From contig JAJDBX010000037.1 of assembly GCA_029261135.1 (NCBI GenBank), positions 1 through 47,072 of the forward strand: DNA of 47,072 bases, read 5' to 3'. The notes below the pieces were generated by a model. The model was not told the DNA's origin. It worked only from the letters and a program-made list of their open reading frames with translations, and made no database searches. Source of the stretch: Nitrospirota bacterium (GTDB lineage Bacteria > Nitrospirota > Nitrospiria > SBBL01 > JAADHI01). Positions 16,816-24,476 of the stretch are shown here, piece by piece. Position numbers and translations under genes: made by a program. The first letter of the stretch is position 1, and every line of letters begins with the position of its first letter.

Positions 16816-18441
16816 ATGATGCCGACAATCCAAGACCATAAAATAGACAACAAAAACCGATGCATTGCGCTCTATCCGGGAGCTTTTCGGCCACCCCATG
16901 CAGCCCATCTTAAAGCAGTGCTTGATCTGGCCAGGCGGCCGGATGTCGACGAGGTGATCGTAATCATCTCCAACAGATGCCGTAGCATTCCCGGGACGAC
17001 CAAGGCGCTTGGCCCGGATGTCGCCCGCCGTATCTGGTCAATCTATTTGCAGGGGATGAAGAAGGTTCGAGTAGAGATTGCATCTCACACTTCAGTGAAA
17101 CATGCCTTGGGTTACTTCGCACGTGTCGAAAGCGGTGATACCTTATTGTTCTGTATTGGAGAGTCAGACTTCAAGGCAGGTGACGAGCGCTTTAAAGGAA
17201 TAAAAAACTTTTCAAAACAAACTGGCGTTGTCGCGCTTCCCATTGCCGCCCCGACCGGGTCTATCACAGTTAGAGCGACTGATTTGAGAAAAACGTTGGC
17301 ACTTGGGGATGCCGGGCACGATGTTTTTAGCGCTGCTCTTCCAAGAGAACTGGATGTCGCTCAGCGTGAGCGCGTCTGGACAGTATGCCAGGAGGGGATG
17401 AGGGAAATAAGCGAAATCATCCAGGAAAAAGTCCGATCCTTCATCATTAAAAATGAACTAGGCGACATCAAAGAAATCAGCAGTGCTTGTGATGGGAAGT
17501 TAGATCAAGTCTACCGTGTCCGCTTCAAAGATAATCGGTGTTATTTTGTGAAATATGCGGGAGATACTGTGACATCGGGATCTTTAGGAAATAAACTGAG
17601 CCCCAAGCCTAAACGACGTCTTTCTGCAGAACGGCGCGCGCTCAATAGATTAAGAGATCATGGTATTCATGAGGTCGATCTCCCTGAAGTCGTACTTTTC
17701 GATAAAGAGACCTTGACCCTTGTGTTGACAGAGGTCTGCCCGGAAGGGAGACCGTTACTAGAAGACATGAGAAAGGGCCTGTTTGATCCGAATGTTGCAT
17801 CTCAGGCCAGTCGATTTCTCGCACGATGCCACAACTTGAAGACACCTATTGCGCCAGTCTGGGGGGATCAAAAAAGCGATCAACAGCACTGGGAGAGGAT
17901 GCTGGAGTTACACACCGGGGGGATCAAGTCAGGTAGGCTTTCAGAACGGCTTTGTCATGGCCTGAAAAGGTTAAAACGAGCGAGCAAGATCACCACTGAA
18001 GAAACGATTGGAAACCGGCTTTTGATGCTGGATTGCTCACCCAAGAATATCTTTGTGGAAGGGCAGAAAATCGGGGTCATCGATTTTGAGCTCAGCTCAA
18101 GTATCGGAGATCCCGCTTATGACCTGGGTCTTTTTTTAGGACACTATGTTCTTTGGGGACTCATCGCCCCGTCACATTTTTCTGCTCAGAAGGCCCTTCA
18201 AGAAGCGATCAATGTCTATCGAGACAAGATTGGAGATCTGTGGTCGGATATTTATCCACGAGTGCTTGCATTTACCGGAGCCACAGTACTCTACCAAGTT
18301 ATTGAAAGTGATCAGAACAATTTCAAAAAATACGAGTTGGGCTTAATTCGCACGGCGGAGGCCTTGATTTCATTTGGGCTTGATCAGCTTGAACCCATTG
18401 ATCAGGTACTGAGCAGTGCCATTTCTGGAAAATTTGCATAG
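16816..18441 (+). CDS. Fused HxGH-type nucleotidyltransferase / APH-fold kinase
   Basis: A 541-residue two-domain protein. Residues ~15-190 form a cytidylyltransferase-like Rossmann domain with GAFRPPHAAHL (HAAH at 28-31, the HxGH position) and the second signature ITVRATDLRK near 150, as in NMN/phosphopantetheine adenylyl- and TagD-type cytidylyltransferases. Residues ~220-541 are an APH-fold kinase with LDCSPKNIFV near 405, GVIDFE and GDPAYDLGLFLG; the usual His before the catalytic Asp is replaced (M-L-D). A kinase joined to a nucleotidyltransferase suggests two-step activation of an alcohol or sugar to an NDP derivative (inference; compare HldE, which uses other kinase folds). The start at 16816 follows AGGA. 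Confidence 0.8.
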   Translation: MMPTIQDHKIDNKNRCIALYPGAFRPPHAAHLKAVLDLARRPDVDEVIVIISNRCRSIPGTTKALGPDVARRIWSIYLQGMKKVRVEIASHTSVKHALGYFARVESGDTLLFCIGESDFKAGDERFKGIKNFSKQTGVVALPIAAPTGSITVRATDLRKTLALGDAGHDVFSAALPRELDVAQRERVWTVCQEGMREISEIIQEKVRSFIIKNELGDIKEISSACDGKLDQVYRVRFKDNRCYFVKYAGDTVTSGSLGNKLSPKPKRRLSAERRALNRLRDHGIHEVDLPEVVLFDKETLTLVLTEVCPEGRPLLEDMRKGLFDPNVASQASRFLARCHNLKTPIAPVWGDQKSDQQHWERMLELHTGGIKSGRLSERLCHGLKRLKRASKITTEETIGNRLLMLDCSPKNIFVEGQKIGVIDFELSSSIGDPAYDLGLFLGHYVLWGLIAPSHFSAQKALQEAINVYRDKIGDLWSDIYPRVLAFTGATVLYQVIESDQNNFKKYELGLIRTAEALISFGLDQLEPIDQVLSSAISGKFA

Positions 18442-19826
18442 TGATAAGGATGAAATCTTTGGAAAGGGAATCACAGGAAAAAGACTTTGATCGTTTCACT
18501 GATCCAAGTCAGATAAAAACGCTCTTTCAGGCGAAGCTCCCTCTATTTTCGGAAGATGTACTGAGGATTAAAAGCTGTGAGATCGGACATACTTGGTATA
18601 AGACATATCAGAAGCAGTCATCTTATGCCAGGTCGTTTCTTGCAATCTGTTATCACCTTCGTGTCACGAATCTCCTAAGTAAAAAATCCGGGGAACAGAT
18701 TCTCTATGCCAAGACCTATCTCGAAAACCGCAGTCGAGATGAATTTGAAAAGGTGAGAAACAACGGATTTGTAAGCCCACACTTCGGAGAAGCGATCGCA
18801 CACCTCCCTAAGCTTGACATGATTGTGTGGGCTTTTCCCAATGATCCCGTGTTGCTTCATTTGCCACAATGCGTTAATCCTGAAGAAGTTTCAAAATATT
18901 TTCCCTATGAAAATCTACCTTCAGGTCTTAATCGCACCGAAGATATACGAAAGATCGATACTGAGGTGATTCACTACCGTCCAGAGATCCGCTGCACCAC
19001 CCGATATACCCTGAAATGGGGAAAGACTTCAGAACCAAAGGAAATGCTTCTCTTTGGGAAAACATTCAATGATGATCAGGGAGGGGTTCTTTATGAGAGA
19101 TCCCTTGCTTTTTGTCAGGAGAGTCGGCGTGATCGCGACAGTTTTTTGGTTGCACAAGCTTTGGGATACAACAAAGCAATCAAAACCCTCTGGCAAGTCG
19201 GGTTAAAAGGGAAAGCATTGGTTGACTTGATGGATGAAACAAATTATGTCCCCCTGCTTCAGTCGGTTGCAAAGGGGCTTGCGAGCTTTCATCAAAGCAG
19301 ACTCACCAGTCCGGTTCGGGTCTCAAAATTCGACCAAATCATAGAAATTAAAAAAAAGATCGCGAAGTTAATCCATGCCTTTCCACAATTTAACCTCACG
19401 CTGAAATCGATCGAGCAAGGCTTGGAAAAGGACGGGAAACAATTACCGACAATCTCGGACAAGATCATTCATGCCGACTTTTCTGTGCAGCAACTCCTTG
19501 TGTGTGGGAACAAGGTTGCCTGCTTTGATTTTGATGAATTTGCGATGGGAGATCCGATTCAAGATATCGCAAATTTTATCGTCGATTGCCATTTCCGTTC
19601 CTTCAAACAGAGTATTATTCCATCAATGATTTCGGTTTTTGTCCAGGCTTATGAAAAAAAAGTCGGTTTTAAAATCTCAATGGATCGCTTGAACTGGTAT
19701 ATCCAGATGCTCTTTCTCACAAAGGCCTATCGGTTCTACCTTCAGCAAAGACCTCAAATGGAAAATGAAATTAAGAAGATTATTTCTCTCGCTCAAAAAG
19801 ACATCCTGTTGGGAAGGGCAGAATGA
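18441..19826 (+). CDS. APH-fold phosphotransferase 2
   Basis: A 461-residue paralogue of the kinase at 15431. Shared landmarks are MIVWAFPNDPVLLHLP near residues 130-145 and VIHYRPEIRCTTRYTLKW near 175. The active-site segment reads HADFSVQQ (His344-Gln351): the catalytic Asp346 is kept but the metal-ligand Asn of HxDxxxxN is Gln. The DFG-like Asp is in CFDFDEFAMGDPIQD. The GTG at 18441 overlaps the previous stop (TAGTG); an ATG at 18450 is an alternative start. The substrate is unknown and a resistance role is unlikely in this setting. Confidence 0.76.
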   Translation: MIRMKSLERESQEKDFDRFTDPSQIKTLFQAKLPLFSEDVLRIKSCEIGHTWYKTYQKQSSYARSFLAICYHLRVTNLLSKKSGEQILYAKTYLENRSRDEFEKVRNNGFVSPHFGEAIAHLPKLDMIVWAFPNDPVLLHLPQCVNPEEVSKYFPYENLPSGLNRTEDIRKIDTEVIHYRPEIRCTTRYTLKWGKTSEPKEMLLFGKTFNDDQGGVLYERSLAFCQESRRDRDSFLVAQALGYNKAIKTLWQVGLKGKALVDLMDETNYVPLLQSVAKGLASFHQSRLTSPVRVSKFDQIIEIKKKIAKLIHAFPQFNLTLKSIEQGLEKDGKQLPTISDKIIHADFSVQQLLVCGNKVACFDFDEFAMGDPIQDIANFIVDCHFRSFKQSIIPSMISVFVQAYEKKVGFKISMDRLNWYIQMLFLTKAYRFYLQQRPQMENEIKKIISLAQKDILLGRAE

Positions 19827-19829
19827 AGT

Positions 19830-21227
19830 ATGAATGAATTATCCATACAAGACATCAACATGAAGAGCTTTGAGGTTTTTACTCATCAAGAAAAAATGAA
19901 AGACTTATTTCAATTGAGGCTTCCTCGCTATTCCCGGGGGGATCTAGTTATAAAAAAATGCACGCTTGAGATTTACAGGAATAAGACGCTCTCAAAGAAC
20001 CCTTTGAAATACAAATGCCCTATGGAGATTGCTTATAGACTGGAAGTGATCGACCTTTCTGGGCGACCCTACGGGATACAAGAATTATATGCAAAAGCTT
20101 ATCATCCTGGTCAAAGCCTGGTGGAATTCAAAAAAATCCGTGATGGAGTTCTCTCTCATCCCCAGATTGGGGGCTTTGTCGTCCATCTTTCTGATTTAGA
20201 TATGATTGTTTGGTCGTTCCCAAATGATCCGGTATTATCCAACTTGTCTGAGCTGCTCTCTTCCAAAGAAATAAAAAAATACTACCCATACGGTAATTTT
20301 CCCTCGGGCTTTGATGAGCCGGGAGACATCATCGAAGTTACGAAAAACATCGTGAACTACAGAGCTGAACGTCGTTGCCTCATCCGATATTCTTTAAAAT
20401 GGGGGAATTTAGCTGACCCGAAAACTTTCACTGTATTTGGAAAAATGTTTAGAGGAGAGCAAGGAAAAGAGATCTCTCGTCGGATGCAAATATTATCCGC
20501 GATATTTAATGAATCCCCAGATCGTTTTTTGGTGGCACGGCCATTGGGGTACGATGACAGGATCAACACTGTTTGGCAAGAGGCTTTAGAGGGTGACCCT
20601 TTGGTGGCTGTCATTGATTATACAAATTATAAACATTTCATGGAGACTGTTTCAAAGGGGATTGGACATTTTCACAATTGTACGCTTGACAGCCCTGATA
20701 AGATCTCAACCATAGATCGTCTCAGGGAAGTCAAAAAAAAGGCGACCGTCCTCTCCCATACATTTCCACAATTTAAGGAGATATTTCTTTCCATTGTTGA
20801 TAACCTGGAAAGAAATATCTCCCATTTGAGTCCCATTGAAAATAAAATAATCCATGCCGATTTTTCAATCCATCAGTTACTTGCTTGTGGAGATGAGGTT
20901 GCTTTTTTTGACTATGATGAGTTTGCAATAGGAGATCCGTGCCAGGATCTTGTGAAATTCATTGTCGATTTATATCTTAGGGGTTTTGATTTGAATCTTG
21001 TCAAATTAATGGTGGCATCATTTTTTAGCACCTATCAGCAACAGATCGGCTGGAAAGTGCCGCTTGATCGCTTCGCCTGGCAAATACAAGCGCAGTGTAT
21101 CATCGAGGCTTACATCATTTACACCAGACAGGAACCTGAGTTGAAAAAAAAACTTGCAACCATTGTTCAAATATCCCAGATGAAGTGGAACCCGATTGAC
21201 AGGCTTACCGCAGTGAGGTTCGTATAA
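19830..21227 (+). CDS. APH-fold phosphotransferase 3
   Basis: A 465-residue close paralogue of the preceding gene, which ends 3 bases upstream. It has MIVWSFPNDPVLSNLS, IVNYRAERRCLIRYSLKW and the active-site segment HADFSIHQ (His342-Gln349), again with Gln in place of the metal-ligand Asn, then FFDYDEFAIGDPCQDL. Two adjacent copies sharing the same substitution argue for a functional subfamily rather than decay. A 17-bp perfect inverted repeat sits in its coding sequence at 20777-20822. Confidence 0.76.
   Translation: MNELSIQDINMKSFEVFTHQEKMKDLFQLRLPRYSRGDLVIKKCTLEIYRNKTLSKNPLKYKCPMEIAYRLEVIDLSGRPYGIQELYAKAYHPGQSLVEFKKIRDGVLSHPQIGGFVVHLSDLDMIVWSFPNDPVLSNLSELLSSKEIKKYYPYGNFPSGFDEPGDIIEVTKNIVNYRAERRCLIRYSLKWGNLADPKTFTVFGKMFRGEQGKEISRRMQILSAIFNESPDRFLVARPLGYDDRINTVWQEALEGDPLVAVIDYTNYKHFMETVSKGIGHFHNCTLDSPDKISTIDRLREVKKKATVLSHTFPQFKEIFLSIVDNLERNISHLSPIENKIIHADFSIHQLLACGDEVAFFDYDEFAIGDPCQDLVKFIVDLYLRGFDLNLVKLMVASFFSTYQQQIGWKVPLDRFAWQIQAQCIIEAYIIYTRQEPELKKKLATIVQISQMKWNPIDRLTAVRFV
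20777..20822. repeat. Intragenic perfect inverted repeat, 17-bp arms
   Basis: GGAGATATTTCTTTCCA at 20777-20793 and its exact reverse complement at 20806-20822 enclose 12 bases, inside the third APH-fold kinase gene. The mRNA would form a strong hairpin in the coding region. Confidence 0.85.
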
Positions 21228-21327
21228 GTTGTTCCAACTCATCCTCTATCTTTATGATTTTTCCCGGGACTTGAAGAAAGAGGCCTAGCGATGTCTGTGA
21301 ATTCCGGTCGATTTTTAAGGAGACAAG

Positions 21328-22237
21328 ATGGACTCTCTTAAGAAAAAAAAATATTTCGAGAACCTATGTGTTGACGATTGATGTCGAAATTGATGCAGGG
21401 CGGAAGTGGAAAACATCAAATCCTGCGACCTACGAGGGAATGACCCTGGGGATAGGAATCCTTCAGAAGCTTTGTGAAAAGTACGGGGTAAAACCGGTTT
21501 ATCTTATCAGCCCGGCAGTCATGGTGGATCGGACATCCGTCCGATTTCTCAACGCGCTCAACTGGGATCGCTGTGAACTCGGAACACATCTACATGGAGA
21601 GTACATCGCGCCGATGGCAAAGTTTTCTGGAGAGGATTTTAGCGGGTGTGACCCGGAGGAGATGCAATGCGAATATGCGGAAGAGATCGAATTCAAAAAA
21701 CTGGAAAACCTGACCGACAAATTTAGAAACCTCTTCGGACACACCCCGAAGTCATTTCGCGCGGGACGTTTTGGTGCACGAGGATGGACATTGGCGTGCT
21801 TAGAAAAATTAGGGTATACCCATGACACGAGCGTAACTCCTTTTCGAAAATGGCACGATGTTGTCGATTTTTCAAAGCCCGAAAGCCTTTCTCCCTACTA
21901 CCCCTCGAAAGAAAATATTTGCACCCGTGGAGACGCCAGAATTTTAGAGGTCCCGGTTTCCATCACGCCGGATATCACATGGCTCCGGCCCACACCGCGC
22001 CGTTTTTCGGATTTTGAGCAATGCAAAAAAGTCATCGACTGGTACGAAGAGCACGTCAGCCCAACCGTGCTGTGCAGCATGTTTCATAATGTCGAGCTGG
22101 TCCCGGACAAAAGCCCTTACTGCAAAACAGAAGAAGACTGTGCGGGCATGCTGGAGACGATCGAAAAGACCTTTCAGCTGCTGACAGATCGGAACTATAG
22201 ATTCAAAACCCTGAGCGAAGTCACGGTGGACGGATAA
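21328..22237 (+). CDS. NodB-like polysaccharide deacetylase with A9 slippage site at start
   Basis: A ~300-residue deacetylase-family protein: metal-site LTIDVEID near the N-terminus, GTHLHGE with paired His, FRAGRFGARGW and a late MFHNVELVPD. The family removes N- or O-acetyl groups from glycans. The best start, ATG 21328 five bases after AAGGAGA, is in a different frame from the body (frame of 21368). The frames meet in nine A's (21343-21351): loss of one A gives MDSLKKKNISRTYVLTIDVE, a natural family N-terminus. Otherwise translation would begin at GTG 21368 with no RBS. So either transcript slippage is used, the gene is phase-variable, or the A-run is miscounted. No signal peptide is visible. 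Confidence 0.8.
21343..21351 (+). other. A9 homopolymer joining the start codon to the deacetylase frame
   Basis: Nine A's follow ATG-GAC-TCT-CTT-AAG. Eight would place the strong RBS and ATG in frame with the deacetylase. Homopolymers of this length are known slippage and phase-variation sites. Confidence 0.65.
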
Positions 22238-22240
22238 AAA

Positions 22241-23236
22241 ATGGAGAGTGCGTCTCAAATCCACAAAGTACTCATCATCCTCGATAAGTTCGGCTGGTCC
22301 TATGACACGATTGCAAAAGGGCTTGTAAAGCATAATACCAACAGCAGGGTTTCGCTGGACATCGTCTCTGTCAAGTCGGATTTCGATTATATCACGCAAA
22401 ACCACAGGCGCTACGATCTTGTTTTCGCCCTGGGCTGGACGCTCGTCATTTCAAAAAAGAAAAAGGAAGATTACCGGGAACTGCTGCCCTTTTTAGACCG
22501 CTCGAAACTGATTACAGGGATTCACTCTCATCGCTCGTGGGACGACTATCTGTCTCTTCCCAAGTCGAACCCTCCGCCTCCGGCGGCGCTTCTCAATCAA
22601 CTCGCAGGCCTAAAAAGCATCAATATTATCAGCCGGAGACTCTATGAAATATTTAAAGACGCCGGGCTGAAAAACATTGTCTTAACGGAAAACGGCGTGG
22701 ACACGGACTTGTTCACGCCCTCGCGTCCGGTGAATACGGATCGAAAGTTCCCGTTGATCCTCGGTTTTTCAGGCAGCACGAGCATCCCGAAACATGACCG
22801 TTTGAAGGGCTTTTCAGAATTTATTCTGCCCTTGAATCAGATTCCGAATGTCGCGGTCAGGGCGCTTGGCGGAAGAGGCGAGGGCCAGGTGAATAGGGAA
22901 AAGATGCCAAAACTTTACAATGAGGTTGATCTCTATGTTTGCGCCTCCACTTCCGAGGGATTTTCTCAAAGCGTACTGGAGGCCGCATCCTGCGGTCGGG
23001 GCGTCATTTCAACAAAGGTCGGCGGCTGCGAGGATTTAATCGAAACGGGTAAAAACGGGTTTTTTATCCAAAGAGATTTGATGGACATCAAAAAGCGGGT
23101 TTTGGAATTAGAGCTGAATCGCCCCTTGGTTAAACAGCTTGGCGAAAACAACCGAAAAACCGTGCTTGAAAAATATGCCTGGCCCATCCGGGTGAAGGAA
23201 TGGCTGAGGTTTATAGAGTCGAACCTTCCTGTCTAG
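22241..23236 (+). CDS. GT4-like glycosyltransferase
   Basis: A 331-residue GT-B-type protein starting 3 bases after the deacetylase stop. The C-terminal half is typical of family 4: LTENGVDTDLF, LGFSGSTS, YNEVDLYVCASTSEGFSQSVLEAASCGRGVISTKVGGCEDLI, then the ELNRPLVKQLGENNRKTVLEKYAW tail helix. The N-terminal acceptor half is short and lacks the usual Gly-rich loop, starting instead VLIILDKFGWSYDTIAKGL. Base composition is clearly more GC-rich than in the genes before 21 kb, as for the next two genes. Confidence 0.82.
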   Translation: MESASQIHKVLIILDKFGWSYDTIAKGLVKHNTNSRVSLDIVSVKSDFDYITQNHRRYDLVFALGWTLVISKKKKEDYRELLPFLDRSKLITGIHSHRSWDDYLSLPKSNPPPPAALLNQLAGLKSINIISRRLYEIFKDAGLKNIVLTENGVDTDLFTPSRPVNTDRKFPLILGFSGSTSIPKHDRLKGFSEFILPLNQIPNVAVRALGGRGEGQVNREKMPKLYNEVDLYVCASTSEGFSQSVLEAASCGRGVISTKVGGCEDLIETGKNGFFIQRDLMDIKKRVLELELNRPLVKQLGENNRKTVLEKYAWPIRVKEWLRFIESNLPV

Positions 23237-23245
23237 GGAATTAAA

Positions 23246-24406
23246 ATGACGATTATCTGCACCGGGAAAATCGCAAACACCACTGTGGGTCATATCGACC
23301 ACGCCATGTCCTATGTGAGCGGTTTTCAACACCTGGGCCATGAGGTCTATTTGATGGAACACGTGGGGGCAAACCGTTGCACCGATGCGCGCGGTCAAAA
23401 AGTCCCTTTTGAGCTTTGGGAAGGCCAGCGCCACTTTGAGGCCGTGGCGAAAGCCTACGGCGTCTGGCCGCGAGCTTGCCTGATCTATAAAGGGGGAAAA
23501 GCCACATTCGGGATGCCGTTTTCCGAGGCGGTCAAGGTGGCCAAGCGTTGTGATTTACTGATGACCCGAAGCGGCCAGATTCATAAGGCGCCGGAAATTT
23601 TCAATCATGCGCGGCGACGCGCTTATTTTGACGGCAATCCTGGGAACACGCAGGTCATGCTCGAGAAGGAAGGCGGCGCTTATGAAGCCTTGGACCAATA
23701 TCATGACCTTTTTACCCTCGGACTCAATATTGGCGCGGCCTCATGCGGCATTCCCACCGGAAACCGCCGGTGGCGTCCATTGGTTCGTCCGGTGTTTCTG
23801 CCGATGTGGCCCGTCCGCAGCGATCCCGCAAGCCGAGGGTTTACAACGATTTCGACTTGGAAGGGTAGGGCGCTTTTAGAGTGGAAGGGCCATTTTTCGG
23901 GGGAGAAATCAGACAATTGGCTCAAGTTCATCGCGCTCCCGAAAAAAACTGGGGCTCAATTTGAAGTCGCGATGAAGCTCGAGGCCCACGGTGACCAGGC
24001 CGATGCGGCGCTGTTTACGAAAAATGGCTGGCGGCTGACAGACCCCGAAAAACTCGAAAACCTTGATGATTATAGGAATTTTATCGGGCAATCCGGCGCC
24101 GAATTTAGCGTGGCCCATAACCGTTATGTCGCATTTTCGACGGGCTGGTTCAGCGACCGCAGCGCGCTTTATCTGGCTTCTGGAAAACCCGTTTTGGTGC
24201 AGTCCACCAGTATTGAAAACCATCTTCCGACGGGAAAAGGTCTGCTGACCTTTAACACAATGGACGAGGCCGCTGCAGGCGTCGAGGAAATCAAGCGGAA
24301 TTATCCGGCCCACTGCAAGGCCGCGCGGGAAATCGCCGAGACGTATTTTGATTCGGACAAGGTTCTCACGAAGCTACTAGAACAAGTTGGAGGGAGCGCA
24401 GGATGA
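23246..24406 (+). CDS. CgeB-like putative glycosyltransferase
   Basis: A 386-residue protein. The N-terminus (GHIDHAMSYVSGFQHLGHEVYLMEH) resembles GT-B acceptor domains. The conserved C-terminal run AEFSVAHNRYVAFSTGWFSD followed by RSALYLASGKPVLVQSTSIE and LPTGKGLLTFNTMDEA is the hallmark of CgeB/Glyco_trans_1_2-type proteins found in polysaccharide clusters. The assignment to transferase activity is by family recall; no classical DXD or EX7E signature is evident. It starts 9 bases after the preceding gene with AGGGA upstream. Confidence 0.65.
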   Translation: MTIICTGKIANTTVGHIDHAMSYVSGFQHLGHEVYLMEHVGANRCTDARGQKVPFELWEGQRHFEAVAKAYGVWPRACLIYKGGKATFGMPFSEAVKVAKRCDLLMTRSGQIHKAPEIFNHARRRAYFDGNPGNTQVMLEKEGGAYEALDQYHDLFTLGLNIGAASCGIPTGNRRWRPLVRPVFLPMWPVRSDPASRGFTTISTWKGRALLEWKGHFSGEKSDNWLKFIALPKKTGAQFEVAMKLEAHGDQADAALFTKNGWRLTDPEKLENLDDYRNFIGQSGAEFSVAHNRYVAFSTGWFSDRSALYLASGKPVLVQSTSIENHLPTGKGLLTFNTMDEAAAGVEEIKRNYPAHCKAAREIAETYFDSDKVLTKLLEQVGGSAG

Positions 24407-24476
24407 TTTCTGTGTTATCCCTGAATGATTGGGGAAAGTCCGTTTTAATCAGAAAGACGCGGCTGTCGGAGACGAG

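Noticed and set aside
20535-20549. A second sigma-54 promoter (TGGCACGGCCATTGG)
   Set aside because: It lies inside a gene and lacks the GC dinucleotide at -12.
15431-21227. Aminoglycoside resistance genes
   Set aside because: The kinase fold is that of aminoglycoside phosphotransferases, but four copies in a glycan operon, one fused to a nucleotidyltransferase, point to a metabolic role. No resistance-type family was recognised.
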